Shown: positions 46,260 through 59,418 of the stretch, in pieces | How the letters are laid out: each line of letters opens with the position of its first letter | Numbering within the stretch: the stretch's first letter is position 1 | NCBI GenBank assembly: GCA_021234155.1 | Contig: JAJEKV010000213.1 | Span: 682,001 to 746,000 of the forward strand | Origin: Isoetes taiwanensis | Lineage: Eukaryota; Streptophyta; Lycopodiopsida; Isoetales; Isoetaceae | Length of the DNA: 64,000 nucleotides | Reading direction: 5' to 3' | Program-made: the position numbers and the translations under genes | The notes under the pieces: model-generated | What the model was told of the DNA's origin: nothing | Seen by the model: the letters and a program-made list of their open reading frames with translations, nothing else | The model's database searches: none

Positions 46260-47100
46260 ACCAAGTAGATTATCATACAACTGATTAATGACATGGACAA
46301 TCTTATCAACATCATCACCAACCTTATTTATGCATGACAAGGCTTGGATCCATTCATTGAAGTCGAGATGTAATATAGCAGAGTACTGGTCAGGAGTCCT
46401 TGCCATTTCCTTTTACGGAATGTACTCATGAGCTTTAATATCTTTAATGCAGCACAATATGCTTTGTACTGTAGAGCTAGGAATTTCTGTCTTGAAAATG
46501 TTGTACCTAGAGCAGCCAGGTCCTTATTCCATTTGGGAAGAGCAAGTTCATAAGCTGTGTCTTTATCCTGTAAGTAAATCCATGCATATTATGAGTTACA
46601 ACTAGCAAGATCAAACTCAAGACTTACTAACAGTGTCACTAAGCAGAGTACTTGGGTTTTAAGAAGTTAATATCCTCAAAGAAGTCAAATCTCATTTAAT
46701 GATATACATCTTTGATTAACGAAAACCTCAAGGATTTCAAACCACCAATGAAGCTTTTACAATCTACCCCACTATTTTCAAGGTCAAAGCAACTTCTCAC
46801 TTGCACAATAAGCAACCATTCCCTGTGCACTTCCAAATTGGGGATGTTATGAATTTAAACAAGCATATGATATATATTCTACAAAATGTTAATGGTCCAA
46901 CATATATAAAATAACTTTGAAGTTAAGTAAATATACCAGGGCTTCAGAACACGGGTTTCTTTGCAAGACATTGTGGGTAATCTGTGTCCATCAACGATAA
47001 CGAAAAGATGCCTACGTCCACGGAAGAATCGTCCAAGTGCAACTACAACATCATTATAAAGCATTATCATCCTTGCTTACTTTCAGCATATCTATTTGAG
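46260..47100 (-). pseudogene. Coding-like exon fragments of an unidentified gene
   Basis: Minus-strand blocks read like real protein: 'DKDTAYELALPKWNKDL' then 'AALGTTFSRQKFLALQYKAY' (~46,575-46,460), 'DQYSAILHLDFNEWIQALS' (~46,400-46,340) followed by 'DDVDKIVHVINQLYDNLLGK' (~46,320-46,262), and 'VVALGRFFRGRRHLFVIVDG' (~47,050-46,990). Possible splice sites border some blocks. I do not recognise the family. It may be a decayed host gene fragment. Confidence 0.3.
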
Positions 47101-49700
47101 TAGAATGTACTTACATGGGCCATGTTGCAGGCAATGGCTAAAGAATTAGATCCAATGAGATCCAGTGAAAACACTAACTTTCATGCTCTTTACCAATCTT
47201 TCATTGCCCTTGATACCAGCTTTGAATTCTGAGATAAGCAAGCTTATAAAAATTACAATATCACAACCTTGCATAATAATAAATGTAGACTATTTCAAAC
47301 TGATAACAACATTGGCATTTTTGCTCCTGACCTGCCACATATGCATTACGTCTTAAAATTATTTCCATGCATAAAAAGTGTTGTGGCTTATTTCCCTTGC
47401 ATGCTCCAAAGCGTAATCTTGGTAGCATTTAAAAGACTTAGTCATGGTGCTTTCACTCCCAAAAAGCCACAGTTCTTTGCACATAAAAAAGGTTCTTTGC
47501 AGCCCCAGTATCGTCCTTACCAAATCTGCAATTTCCTAGGGATATGGTTGAGAAATCCAAAGAATTACAATCTAAGGAAGGACAAGAAGAACAATTCAGG
47601 AGCAGCCAAATACCCTGGGGGATTGATTTTTGAACTTAGAGTCTCCTAAGTTGGATTCAAGTAAGGCTAGCCTCATTCAAGTAAGGCCAGCCTTTGTATG
47701 TTGCTAGACGAAGACCCAAAGAAAAGCTTTATCCTTCAGGTCTTTGCAAAGTGCAATAAAGGCTAGCAATGATTTGGATCTTGAAGCCTGTAATGAAACT
47801 TCCCTAGAATAGAAATACACGTGACTTATAAAACTTTTAGAATAAAACAAAAAATAAAACCTCCCAAAAGTATAGCACATCCCCTTGTTGCACATGTAAT
47901 GAACGCCGTATATATCGGACGCCATCATGTTATAGCCACGGGCATATCCGTGGTATATCCGTGTCTTTGACATGTTATAGCCATGCCCAAAAAAAATTAC
48001 ACGGCGTTTTTGTGGACTTAGCGAATTTTTTGCCATTTAAGGCTGGCTATAACATGCCCACGTTCGACATTTATCGCGATGTCACATGTAAGCCTAAAAC
48101 TATGCAAGAAAAATCAAAAGCCCAATTGAGTGGTCAATATTAGCGTGAGAAGGAACTTTATTTCTCAACATATGCTTCTATACAAGGGCGCCCAAAAACC
48201 TAGCCTAATGTACCATAAGCTTTTGCCTTTGCCAAAGTCAAAGATGCCAATCCCAACAGACTATATACTTCCAACCATTTAGAAAACGAGATTCGATTAT
48301 AACTTTGCCATATAATTGATGATGGACACGTGCATGTACAACAGTCGCCCTTCATTCTGATGTGGATCAAGCATCTCAGAATCTATATAACAAAAAATTC
48401 GTACAATAGATTTGAAAAAATTGCTCCAAGGAGCCAGTAATATGATACAAATGATGTTTCCTAAATCGAAAAAAAAAAACAAATCCAATTGATCCCTTAA
48501 GAATAGAGCATTGATTCCATAGACCCACTAAATCGATGGCCCCAACTATAAATCCAACCTTGACCATCTCAAAACCCCATGGTCAACAAAATCGAATCGA
48601 TTTTGCTGATCTTATGGCATTATGAAGGCACAAACATCCATGTTTCCAATATCCTAATGGACATATCCGAACTAAAACATCTTATATCTTGATCTATGAT
48701 ACAATGATTCCTTCAAGTTTCATCTTCTAAACAAGACAGAACAAAAAAAAAGATAATTGCTTTTCATGTTGTTCAGTTGACAGCTAATAAAAATCAAATA
48801 TGCTATTAAATTGAATGGAAAAAAGTATGGAGACATGAAGTTTTCAACTAACCATGCAAGGTTGTCTAGCTAAGTATTGCATTGACAAATGTTGCGATTT
48901 AATTGTGGTTTCAATCCTACATGTTTTAAACATACACTCATTTAGTCAATCGGTCCAAAGAAACCCTCGATGTAACATCATTATATATTTATTCTAATTA
49001 TTATAGCATTGTGATATAATATTAAATTCTTCAATTGTCTTGTTTTTTTGGGAGGAACAATATTAGAAAATGAGAAGCAAAAAATAAGTAAATGATTAAC
49101 AAATGCAAACTATCTAAATGATCATCCAATGAATCTAACTACATATATAATGCCCTATAGAGGATAAACATCGTCCAATACAATTCAATTCTATTGATGA
49201 TGCCTACATCTTCTTGCTACTTTTTGAAATATGTCAAGAAGCATATGACCTTATTATTGGCATCTTGCCCATAACTCACTATGCAAAATTTTGGAGTATA
49301 TTAAGCAATCACATGCCATTTTTAACTCATTCATGAGTTTATAAGACATTGTACAACAACAGACACATTTTTTGTCCTACATGTTGTATTAAATGTTGCT
49401 CAAAATGTCATCCTACATGTTGTATTAATCGTAGCTCAAAATGTCAATATATTTGTTGCTCTGAATTATGACAACCATGTCACCCTCAAGCAGTATGCTC
49501 TTATGAAGAAGGGCCAGGAGCATCAGAAGTAGGAGGAGAAAGAAGGAAAGCTTTTACTCGAGAAGAACTCGTCTATAGGACATGCAGTTACATACTGTTA
49601 TGTATAAATTAAGTTAAGAACAAATGCAGTGTAGTATATAGGGCAAGGCACACAATGGATCTCATAGGGTAATTGTCTTCAGTCGATCTTCTTTTCGCAC
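47101..49700. other. Non-coding, nothing firm
   Basis: Mostly AT-rich. A short inverted repeat, CATGTTATAGCCA near 47,927 and GGCTATAACATGCC near 48,045, brackets about 130 bases and might be a small MITE. No gene is supported. Confidence 0.4.
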
Positions 49701-49713
49701 CTACATATGTATA

Positions 49714-49784
49714 CAAGAAACACCCCGGGGCTTAAATTCCGAGGTTGCTGACACCCCACAATTTAAGCCCCGGGGTGTTTCTTG
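49714..49784. repeat. Perfect 25-bp inverted repeat with 21-base loop
   Basis: The arms at 49,714-49,738 and 49,760-49,784 are exact reverse complements (core ACACCCCGGGGCTTAAATT). The predicted transcript would fold into a strong hairpin. It could be a snap-back transposon end or a small-RNA precursor. Confidence 0.9.
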
Positions 49785-50580
49785 AAACGTGAAATCAAAG
49801 GTAGGGATTAATTCAAGAGGATGAAATTGGCCATAACGGGGTGAATTGGCTAGAATGAGAGTAAAAAGTGCCAGGATGCGGGGTGAAAACTTGAAAAGTT
49901 CCGGCTGAAGGAAGAACACAGAGTAAAAAAATTTGTCGTCGTCTGCTCTTAAAAATCTGTAACATTCTTTAAAAGAATAACTGCCACGTGGCGAGGCGAG
50001 GCATGGTTGGTGGACATGCTTGAATTGATCCTACCTTGATTTTACGTATATTTTTCTTTGTTACTTGTTAGGTTTTGAATAAGCACCACCATGATGATAG
50101 CAGAAATCTGCATCATACAATCCTTTCGACATAGTACTACGAGTTGTTTACATAGATATAGTTGCTTATCTTAAATGTTTGTAATTCTCAAGAGTCTTGT
50201 GCTGCTTACGTTTAAAATGTCTTCATGAATTAGTGTATTATTATTAACTCAACAAAGCTTCTATCTCTTTTGTACGGCACTTCGTCCACGCCGAAATCAA
50301 GACGCGGAGCCTTTCTTGCAACGTGGAGTCACGGGGGGCCATTGATGCAAGCATCTAACAACTGCCATCAAGAATGTCAAGTGAGATTGTAGAATGTCAT
50401 GCAGAATGTCGACGAGAATTTTAGCCCTACATTCACGAAAATAATTGTTGCCACGTGACGGGGTGCCATTGGCCGTGCTGGCTGAATCAACGGCACCTTG
50501 ATTTTACGTAGAAGAAAACATTAGTTTATCCTCATAGTCTAAAGTGTCCATGAACAATGAAACTGCAACTCAAATTAATT
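49785..50580. repeat. Diverged direct duplication
   Basis: The segments about 49,785-50,055 and 50,290-50,510 share landmarks in order: CTTG(A/C)AACGTG, TGCCACGTGRCG and CCTTGATTTTACGTA. They are two old copies of one repeat of unknown type. Confidence 0.5.
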
Positions 50581-50584
50581 TTAT

Positions 50585-50980
50585 TTGAACAAAATATTAT
50601 CGTTGACGATGAATGCCGCTGTGCAGCGTATGATCAAATCTGGACACGCTACGGTGAGCTGGTCTGGCCCAACCATCCACTACCTCAATGGGATCATACC
50701 TTTAGGAGGTTATGGATATGCGGGCTAAGCTAGGTCCTCGAACACTCACTTAACATGTACATATCATGATGTATATTTGTACAGTTTATCAGCATTTTTA
50801 TTACTGCCACGGTTTTCCCACGAAAACCCTTTGAGGCATGGGTTTTTTAATCCGGGTATTAATATGTCTATTGCGCTCCTCTATTGGGCCCCATAGGTTG
50901 ATTGGTCTCCGTGGTCGATAAAAACCATTGAATTTAATTCAATTCAATTTTTCTTCTGGCATCTTGTTTTCCAACATTTC
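50585..50980 (+). mobile_element. LINE 3' end fragment
   Basis: A short frame near 50,608-50,730 reads 'AAYDQIWTRYGELVWP', matching the region after the Cys/His knuckle of the LINEs here. It is followed by a 3' UTR (GGTTTTCCCACGAAAACC, ATTGGTCTCCGTGG) homologous to the reverse complement of 57,945-58,065, and an (AATTC)n-like tail near 50,940-50,960. Confidence 0.7.
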
Positions 50981-53429
50981 TTCTTCCTTGTTTCATGCCC
51001 TTGTTTCATGCTCGTTGTTTACTTGAACTGTCTGTTTGCGGATGGATTGGATCATTGACGTCCATCCCCACATCGGATTAGAGATTGCAGCTTGGAGGGA
51101 CCCGCGGGGGGGAGGGGGGGGTGTACACGAACTGAGACACCATATTGTGCTTAGACCCCTATATGCAAAACTACTATAGTGTGCACACTTTACAAGATTA
51201 TTTCAATTTAGTCCAACTCACCAAAATTATAGCAATAGCAATGGTAATTATTTACGAATGCAATAGCAATAATACTCAAAGTAATAACATTAATACCCAA
51301 ACCAACGTGTTCACCTACCCTTAAAGCACTCAAAGGTGGATAAGAAGTGGCATTTTCACCAAGGACAACATATCAATCATTAAACAACTAAATCAACATG
51401 TACGCTACAAGCTATTAAATAGCTCTAGGGACACAAGGGTATTTCCAACAAATAAAAAAATGCGGTCGCGAAAGGACCGAACCTAAACCAAAGGCGACAG
51501 GCCGTCGGGAAACGTAAATCCGGCCGCCGGGAACCGGCCGGAGCAGCTGGTACTTTAGGAACGGTCAAAGAAGGAGGGCGCACATGGCAGGGGTCTTGTA
51601 AAAAAGGGCATTCATAAAAATGGTACTTTGAACCTATTTCATGTGCAAAAAAGTCCCTTTCAAAGGTCTCTCGTGTGCTGAGCTTTGAAAAACAAGGCAC
51701 TGTATTCATTCAAAAAATAGAGAGGAGAATGTGACGTGTGCAAGGCTGCTCCAACCAAAAAATTGACCCCTTCTCTCTCTAGCCCTTGTTCTTCAGGCCT
51801 TTCTCTCTCTACCCTTCATGTTGTACCCTTGTTATTGACCCCTTTCTCTCTCTTCTGGTTTGTGATGTGGTTGATAAAGAAAGGTGGCCTGGTGTGTAGT
51901 TATTATATGAGGTGTAGAACACCCACTTGTTGAAAAGAGTCGAGTCTTGCTTTTGTGCAGTGTGGAAAAGGACTTCCCTTCCACATTTGACTCGGTCAAG
52001 CTTTGGCTCCCTGGCAGGATGTAACACACACGATGATCAAGATGGGCTGCATTAAACTAAAGTTGGACTTGCAAGGGTCTTGTCTAGAGAATAAAATATC
52101 CCTCAAAATGAAGAACTTAAGAAACACAAATGAAAATAAAAGACAAAGAAGATAATATAAAAACCCAAGGGATTTTCAAAGAAGATGATATAAAAGCCGA
52201 AGGGAATGAAAGAAAAATATTTTAAAAAACTGGGAAAAAAGGGAACAATGAAAAATAGGTAGAACCGTCATAAAAGGACAAAGACAAAAAAATGACCATT
52301 GCCCACTTGCCCGTAGGGCCCTCAGTGCCTGTATCTCAACTAGATCCGTCCAGGATGACACAACTATGCCACTCTGCCTGTTGTTTTATACTCTATAAAC
52401 AAGAAGGGCCTCGAAAACGAAAATAATAATAATAATGATGAAAATCACATAAGGCAAAAACAATATGCCTAATAAAAGAGACAGAGAAGAGAAGGAAGAA
52501 GAGGAAGAAGTTGCCAGTATGGCTCCTAGTGTATTGTAGCTCATCTAGATCCGTCCAGAATGACACCTATCACACCATTATGCTATGGTGCCATGCTCAG
52601 GTTTTATCCTTTTCCTCTTGTTGCCCTCTTAAGTACCTTTTTCTGGCCCCATTACATAAGAATCTATCTTGCATCCACACTCAATCATCCCCTCACATGT
52701 CATACCCTCATTATATACATTATACAATGCTATTTGTGTTTATTTATGACCACCTCTCTGTACCTTCTTGTATAGTTGGATCTTGTTACTTTTGGTATTT
52801 TTATTCTCCAATTGGTATATTATATGGTCCTTATTGTTAGTGTCTTTTATTTTCTCTTTTGCATTGGAGGTATCATCTTCAACTTGCTAAAGTACCTTCC
52901 ATATATATATGTAAGTACATTCCTTAGATTTTAGTACATGAAGTGATTCACATCCTCCCATGCTTTCATGCATGCTCAATGTTAATAAATAGTTCACTTG
53001 AAGTGCTTCCCGAGATTAACCCAAAACATAGATAGAAAATTGTATTTAATCTTCTTTTCTTTTCCCATCTGTATTCCCTTGTCAATCCTTGTATATAACA
53101 AATAAAAAATTTAATATTCATTTGTTCTAAGTAAAAAGAGTTTCTCCAATGCAAATGCTCACATATGTCCTTCCTTTCCTGAATTCTTTAAAGTTCCTTT
53201 GCAACAAAGGCTAACTAACCAATAATACATTAATTGACCCTAGACAATTGTACACATGCATCTCTACACTGCCCAAGCTATCTATGTGCTCCCATCTCAA
53301 TTTATTTATTATGAAACATGGCTAAGAACATGTAATATAATGGTCTTGATGTGGTATCAAATCTACCTAATCCTTACCTTACTTCAAAGTTTAAATGCCT
53401 CCTTGTCTCACTTTTGAATACGTCAAAAA
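50981..53429. other. Non-coding, nothing recognised
   Basis: Only simple-sequence features were seen: a G-rich run (GCGGGGGGGAGGGGGGGG, ~51,105-51,121) and CTCTCTCT-rich stretches near 51,770-51,860. Confidence 0.45.
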
Positions 53430-53990
53430 ATAACAGGGGGTTCCAGGGGGATTTGATATGGATATAATTTCTAAAACTATAGACTATATCCCTAAAATTA
53501 TTCAAAGGGTTGATACAAAAAAAAAACATTGATTTAAGATAAAAAATATTCACGTTAGCTCACTAATTAGATTGGTTAAAGTAGTTTTATTAGGACATTC
53601 AGTTTTGGTAGATTTAAGATAAAAAATATTCAGGTTAGCTCACTAGTTAGATTGGTTAAAGTAGTCTTATTAGGACATTCAGTTATTTTGGTAGAAGTTC
53701 GAGCCCCCATATTTCATATTCTAAAACCTTAAGCGAAATCGTATAAAGGCTCGATATACTATCAAAACCTTAAGCAAACTCGTATTGGACATCTCAATAA
53801 GCGAAATCGTATAAAGGCTCGATATACTATCAAAACCTTAAGCAAACTCGTATTGGACATCTCAAAATCATAGGCGCCCCCCAATCATAAATAAGCATAA
53901 GCGAAACGAGAGGTGGCCAGAGGCTCCAACATATGGTCTAGGCCATAGGATCGACAGATCCGACGACTGTAGTAGTCTAGGGAGCATTTG
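53430..53990 (+). repeat. tRNA-like SINE-type repeat, second copy, with internal tandem duplications
   Basis: This is the reverse-orientation counterpart of 5945-6590. Box A-like TTAGCTCACTAGTTAGATTGG (53,635-53,655) and box B-like AGTTCGAGCCCCC (53,696-53,708) lie on the plus strand. The box A part is duplicated in tandem (~85-bp unit, 53,540-53,690), and a second tandem duplication of about 66 bp (AAGCGAAATCGTATAAAGGC, ~53,730-53,865) follows. Confidence 0.6.
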
Positions 53991-54039
53991 CACACTTGCG
54001 ACACTTTCATGTGACATAATATTGTGTAGCTTTATGAAA

Positions 54040-55315
54040 AACTCCAAATTTTGTCTAGCATTTATAACTATCAGAGAGACGTATGCAGCTTCCTTGGCCC
54101 CACATCAATCCAAGGCTGCACTTCTACAGATGTATGAAGTGGTTGAACTAGCATTTTATATATTGAAGGTGCTAGAAAATTGTACAAAATTGCTCATTAC
54201 TATCAAGGTTTTTTCCTAACCCTCGAAGTGGATTTTCCTTGGAAAGCACTGTATGCTATGCAGAATAGCTGCTACGGAATAGACCTCTGTGATTGGGCAT
54301 GTAGCGCACACCTGTTCAGAGTGCTCATAAAACCAGTATTGTTGTATGGGGTAGAGGTCTGGGGTCCAGCGATCAGCAAGAACACCTAGGATAAGCTAGA
54401 GGGTGCAAAAGGCCTTTTTGACATATAGTCTAGATATCAAGGACACGGTGCCTTATCCAATTTTGCTATATGAGGCTGGTCTCTGGCCCCTACAACATTT
54501 CGCTATGAGCAGACATCTTGCATATTTCCATAAATTCAATAGCATGGATGCACAAGGGCCACAATGACTGAAGAGAGTATGGTTGGAGCACTGTAAACGG
54601 TGGTTTGCAATATGATCTATAGACTACCAGCAGATTGTGGCTATGCCTGATGCCGAGGGACAGGATGCACACCTGAATGGGCGCTTTGCTACCACTCTGT
54701 AAAACGTGGCCACTCTTATGAAGCCTAAAATAGAGCACTATCGCACGCAGGTTAATCCAGCATTGGAACATGGCCCACACCAATACTTGAAAGCACACAT
54801 ATCTATGAAGAAACGGAGAGCTATTTCCTCCATGAGGACGGGATCCAATCATCTCAGAATTGAAACAGGTCGCTGGAGTATGGATAGAGGGCAGAGAATC
54901 CCCCGGCATGAGAGAATATGCCAGTGTTGCCGCATGCAAATAGTAGAGGATGAGCACCATGCTCTGCAGGAGTGTCTGGCATATACGTAGATCCGAGCAG
55001 CACATGCTGATCTTAGATGCTCTGAGACACCGCTGCATCACTTGCTTGCATCGCCGATGGTTGCACGTCTCACGTCCTACATTTTGCAGGTCTCACCCGT
55101 CAGAGTATCCATTATGGGACATGGGATCTGAGAGCCTACTACCAAGGTTTTTTCTTCCACGTGCGGTTTTTTTCATCCTAGTAGTAGGGACACATTGTAT
55201 AGTCGCATTTAGATGTTCGGTGTGGTTTTTATTCTGCTTTGTTAGTGCTTGTATCGTCTCATAGGCCGGTTTGGCCTCCGCAGACGTTAAAATATATTTT
55301 CTTCCTTCCTTCATT
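54040..55315 (+). mobile_element. 5'-truncated LINE
   Basis: The region encodes decayed ORF2 C-terminus: 'LIKPVLLYGVEVWGPAIS' (~54,326-54,380) and 'CQCCRMQIVEDEHHALQEC' (knuckle, ~54,919-54,975). The 3' end has the hairpin AGGCCGGTTTGGCCT (55,263-55,277), GACGTTAA (55,283-55,290) and a (TTCC)n tail. The minus-strand frame 54,490-55,041 is antisense and not a gene. Confidence 0.8.
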
Positions 55316-56370
55316 TGTGGTTATGATATTTTGCATCCTCTTGTGGGGTTTGAATGTAATCAACCCTACCTCCTTGCCCTTTGTGGCCTTCATTTTGTGC
55401 AACCTTTTAGGGGTATTAATGTAACCAGCTCTACTCTTAAGGGATATGAACTCCGGTTCACTAATGTTGTTAATGTGTTGTGTCCTTGTTAATGATAATG
55501 CATTGTGTTTACATTAATCTCTTTTCAGTTCAATGATGCTATGTTCTTATAAAGGCCACAGTTGTATTGTGTGTCCACTCATGCCAATACAATGGACTTA
55601 ATCTATATTAGTAACTAAAAGCAAACAATGTGAATTTCATTATTATATTCCAAATATACATGGCCAAATTGAGGTACTTGCATTTCTACACCAATAGCTC
55701 ATGATAAGGTATGTTCAAATCTGAGCACTAATGTGTGCCCTACTTTTCTACAGTTTCATCACTGCCACCAAAAACCTGCAGCTACAAATTCGATGTCATG
55801 CAATGGTCTAGAAAAGAAATGACAATACACCAAATAGTAAAAATATACATGGTCTATCATGTTGCTGCTACGGAAGTGACACCTAAACCCTCCTCAGGTT
55901 GGTTGCGTGCCAGCAAAGACTTGGTCTTCAAAAACTGCATTTTGAACGTGAGCAAAAATAAATGGTTCATCTAGGCCCTCCACTTGCTGGCAAATGCCAT
56001 ATCCATATCTTTGGCTTGAGAGATCATATCAACATCCATGCCAATCTCAACCATACCCTTATCTATGCCCTTGACATGATTAATATTAGTACCAGCATAG
56101 CTAACCTAGTTGATTGGTCTATTCTTCTCAACACCAATATCAACACGTGGTTGGGAGTTTATTCCTTTTGTTGGCTAAGCCCTGTCTCTTCAATAGGAGG
56201 GGACCGAACAATATTGGTAATATTAAGCATTGGTTTAACCAGAGGTAAGTAGCCCTCAATGCTAATGGTTTGCCTCAACCCTCCTTGATTGTCACAGGAC
56301 ATAGGTGTGTATCCTCTAGGTTGTAGTTAATTGCCTGCACATTAGCATCACACTTGTGATCTGAGAGCTG
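55316..56370. other. Non-coding, nothing recognised
   Basis: No supported gene or repeat. Confidence 0.4.
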
Positions 56371-56379
56371 GATGTCTAC

Positions 56380-57850
56380 CTCCATAGGGACAACTAAATG
56401 TCCACTCCTGCAAACACTCCATTCACGACTGGACTAGTTAGGCCAAGACCTGCCATTGCATCTCTTACTTGTATCTGGGTTAGATGGGATCGCTCTAAGT
56501 CCTTACATTATTCTTAATTTATTCCTCATCAAGAACCTCTTATTCCTAGCTGCCTCATTCAAGGACTTTTGGTAAATAAATACCAACACCATTCGAGATT
56601 GACCTTGAAGATATATGGAGTCCCTCAATCTCTTTGTGTTGGTTTCAAATTTTGCATTAGCTCTTTTCTTGGTCTCCCTTGCTTTCCCATTCAACTCTAC
56701 CCTTTTGGAAACTTCTTCCCTCTTAGCCTTCCTCTTTGCAGCCTCAATCTTCCTAGTTGCAAGTTGCTCCGACTTCAGATTCTTCAATCTTGCCCTTCTG
56801 GCCTTCTCATCTGCCAATGCCTGACAAAAACCATCACTGGAAATATGAACCCTCCCTCCTAAATTAGATGCAAGAGCCCTCCTCCTTGCCCCCATGACCT
56901 ATGATGGTTGCACACAAGCCTATGAACATGCATTTGGCAATCAGCAATATGAGATAGCTGATCATGCAATGCATGTGTGTTCAGATGTTCAAGTTATTGG
57001 TGCGCATGTCTTAACATCTTCATAGACCCCTACTTCGACTTCATCTTGCTGACCTGTTCTCAGTCCAATTGCATGTCTACCATGTTGAAGTCCTTCAAAT
57101 CTCCCTGCTCCCGTGGCATTGTCACCTTGTGCATCCTTCCTTTGTTGTGCATGGTCATCAAGGACATATCTAACAACCTAGAGCCCTCCAAACCTGGCCT
57201 CACTTGGTTGGGGTTGCAAGGCTACATGCATGTGGCATTAAAAGTAGCCTTGATGTTGTTTAGTGTCAACCCCAAATCAATTGGACTGTGATATCATCTC
57301 AACAATGTCCTCCCTCCTAGGTTCTGACCTACCTTTCCTGACCATGTAAGCAGCCTATCCTCTTGAAGGATGCCTTGAAAGGTGCAAAACACGCAATATA
57401 AAAAATGTTGTAGTCTATTGGATGTGCATGCAAGACGAAATGAGTTCCATTTTTCTTAGCTGCCATGATGATATCCAACTCCACATAGCTACCATGACCA
57501 TCCAAAATGATTTAAGTCACGTATGGAGATACCCATCAGGGACTCTTATTTGAGAGTGTGACAGCCATGATTTAAAGAGTTCAGTTGTCATCCATGCCGA
57601 AGATTGAACATCCTAGATTGCCCCTCTTCACATCTTGCTCTATTATCTTGTCTCATTCTAGTGCCTTTGAAGATGTAAGGATTAGAGATTTTGAAGCATT
57701 TAGCATTCACACACACTAAGATGGTAACCCACTCTCCAGTGTTCATCACACAATCTCATTCACCCTATTTTCTCCTTTCCTCCTTATGAACTTCATGCCC
57801 TTGACCTGCTTAATCTAAGTTCGTGTTTCATCTTCATTCCATATCCTAGA
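56380..57850 (-). pseudogene. Pogo/Tigger-like DDE transposase remnant (tentative)
   Basis: On the minus strand, about 57,845 reads 'IWNEDETRT' and about 57,515-57,370 reads 'IILDGHGSYVELDIIMAAKK' then 'FAPFKASFKR'. In pogo-type (DDE_1) transposases the corresponding strings are WNxDET and LxxDGHxSH, carrying catalytic Asp residues, followed by a PLK/FKxxY segment. Many stops lie between. A continuous frame at 56,895-56,503 is Lys/Arg/Glu-rich, probably coiled coil, and may be the C-terminus. No inverted repeats were identified. Confidence 0.45.
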
Positions 57851-57894
57851 TGGGGGGAATTTCATAAATGGCCCTAAGGCCTGCAGGCCCCGAG

Positions 57895-58870
57895 GTACAT
57901 GCGCCATAGAATAGAATAGAATAGAATAGAATAGAATAGTTTTTTAACGTCCACGGAGACCAATAGGTCATGGGACCCATAGAATGGGCTAGTACAATCA
58001 TTACTACTAGGATTAAAAAACCCCTGCCTCGAAAGGTTTTCAAGGGAAAAACCTTTGCAGTAATGATGATACTAGACAAGCAGAGATAATGACTACTGAG
58101 GGCTCAGTAATTGCAGATGTTTATCTAGAACCTCAAGTATGTATAATGCCAAGTCATGCACAGATGATGCTCTGAGAAGTTGTGGAAGCGTGGAATGGAA
58201 TGCTATTGCTAAGGTCAAAAAATGATTCCGGACTATCTCAAAAGCAGGGCAACTCAGAAGAGTATGGCTTTCATCTTCAATAACATGTAACTGGCAACAG
58301 GCACATAATCTCGCTTCGCGGCAATTGCGGCAGCTCCCCACTGTCTCAATCAAGTAGCACTGTGGGACCCGTGCGAATTGATGCAATAGCTACAAGCTTG
58401 TTCTGGACAATGAAGCAAGCAAATAAGCTTGGGGCCCGGGTGCCAAGGTGGGATTTATGTGTGCATGATAATGACCCGATTTTCACTTGGGCCAAAGTAA
58501 GCTGCGTCCCATATCTTTTGAGAAAAAGCGACCATTGAGATATTGTTGCAAAAGCTCGGGGATCGAAAGCGGCAAGCATCGAGGCGAGTGCTCTGGTTGC
58601 ACAACCCAACGGGCAAACCATGTAGTGCAATGCTCTTTCCAACATCGTTTCAAACGCTGAGGACATTCAGCCATGGCAAGTGCAAGAACAGGATACCTAA
58701 CATCATCCATGTGGTGCACCTTGCAGATATAGTGGAGATGGCGCTTCATGGCAGAATGTTGAAGAGGCCAAAAACCTGTCTCTTGTAAAAGAATAGCATA
58801 GGGCACCATTGTTTTAACTCCGAGGCTGTAAGCGAGAAAGGACTTTTGCACCCGCTCCAAGCTCTCCCAA
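57895..58870 (-). mobile_element. 5'-truncated LINE with (TATTC)n tail
   Basis: Minus-strand frames 58,860-58,483 and 58,386-58,093 encode the ORF2 C-terminus ('GVKTMVPYAILLQETGFWPL', then 'CRNCREARLCACCQLHVIED' with the Cys/His knuckle). Downstream on the minus strand lie the hairpin GACCTATTGGTC (57,958-57,969), CCGTGGACGTTAAAAAAC and a (TATTC)n tail (57,905-57,940). Confidence 0.85.
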
Positions 58871-59199
58871 GCACTAGCACTAATTGCAGCTGCAATGTGA
58901 AATGTAAATAATAGTAATCAATTCATATATGCATACCCATATCTTCTAGGTAATCTTTCATTTCTTGATGTAAATTCCTACCTAACCACGACTTTACATG
59001 GTAATAATACAAGGAACCATTATGGATGTTGCGTCCATTGATGCCATCCATTACAAACAAATTATGAGTGTCATCTCAAGGAGCACATCGAAGAAAATGC
59101 AGAGTACATATTGAGCAACAACAAATCTCGCAAGGCATTCAAATTTTTGAATCGATATTAAAGTTTTTTCCATCAATATCCACCACACTATTATTTTCA

Positions 59200-59418
59200 T
59201 TCATTTTCACATCTCCAATGCTCAAGGTCACGGGTTCAACGCCTCGTCGTGAAAGTGGCCATGCATCATTGTAAAGGTACTAGGGAAAGAACCCATTTCA
59301 CCAATGTATAATGGTGGGGCAGGACCTATTTGGATGCGTCATAAATTATAAAATACACTACAATGTCCCTGTGGATGTTAAACTATCTATCTATCTATCT
59401 ACCTACCTACCTACCTAC

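Noticed and set aside
51105-51121. G-quadruplex regulatory site
   Set aside because: Only two long G-runs and no adjacent gene; a homopolymer tract is an adequate description.
53635-53708. Functional tRNA gene
   Set aside because: Only box A- and box B-like strings are present; no cloverleaf, anticodon arm or acceptor stem could be paired, and the segment belongs to a dispersed repeat.
54490-55041. 183-codon minus-strand frame
   Set aside because: Antisense to the LINE C-terminal Cys/His region, which has the recognisable motif on the plus strand.
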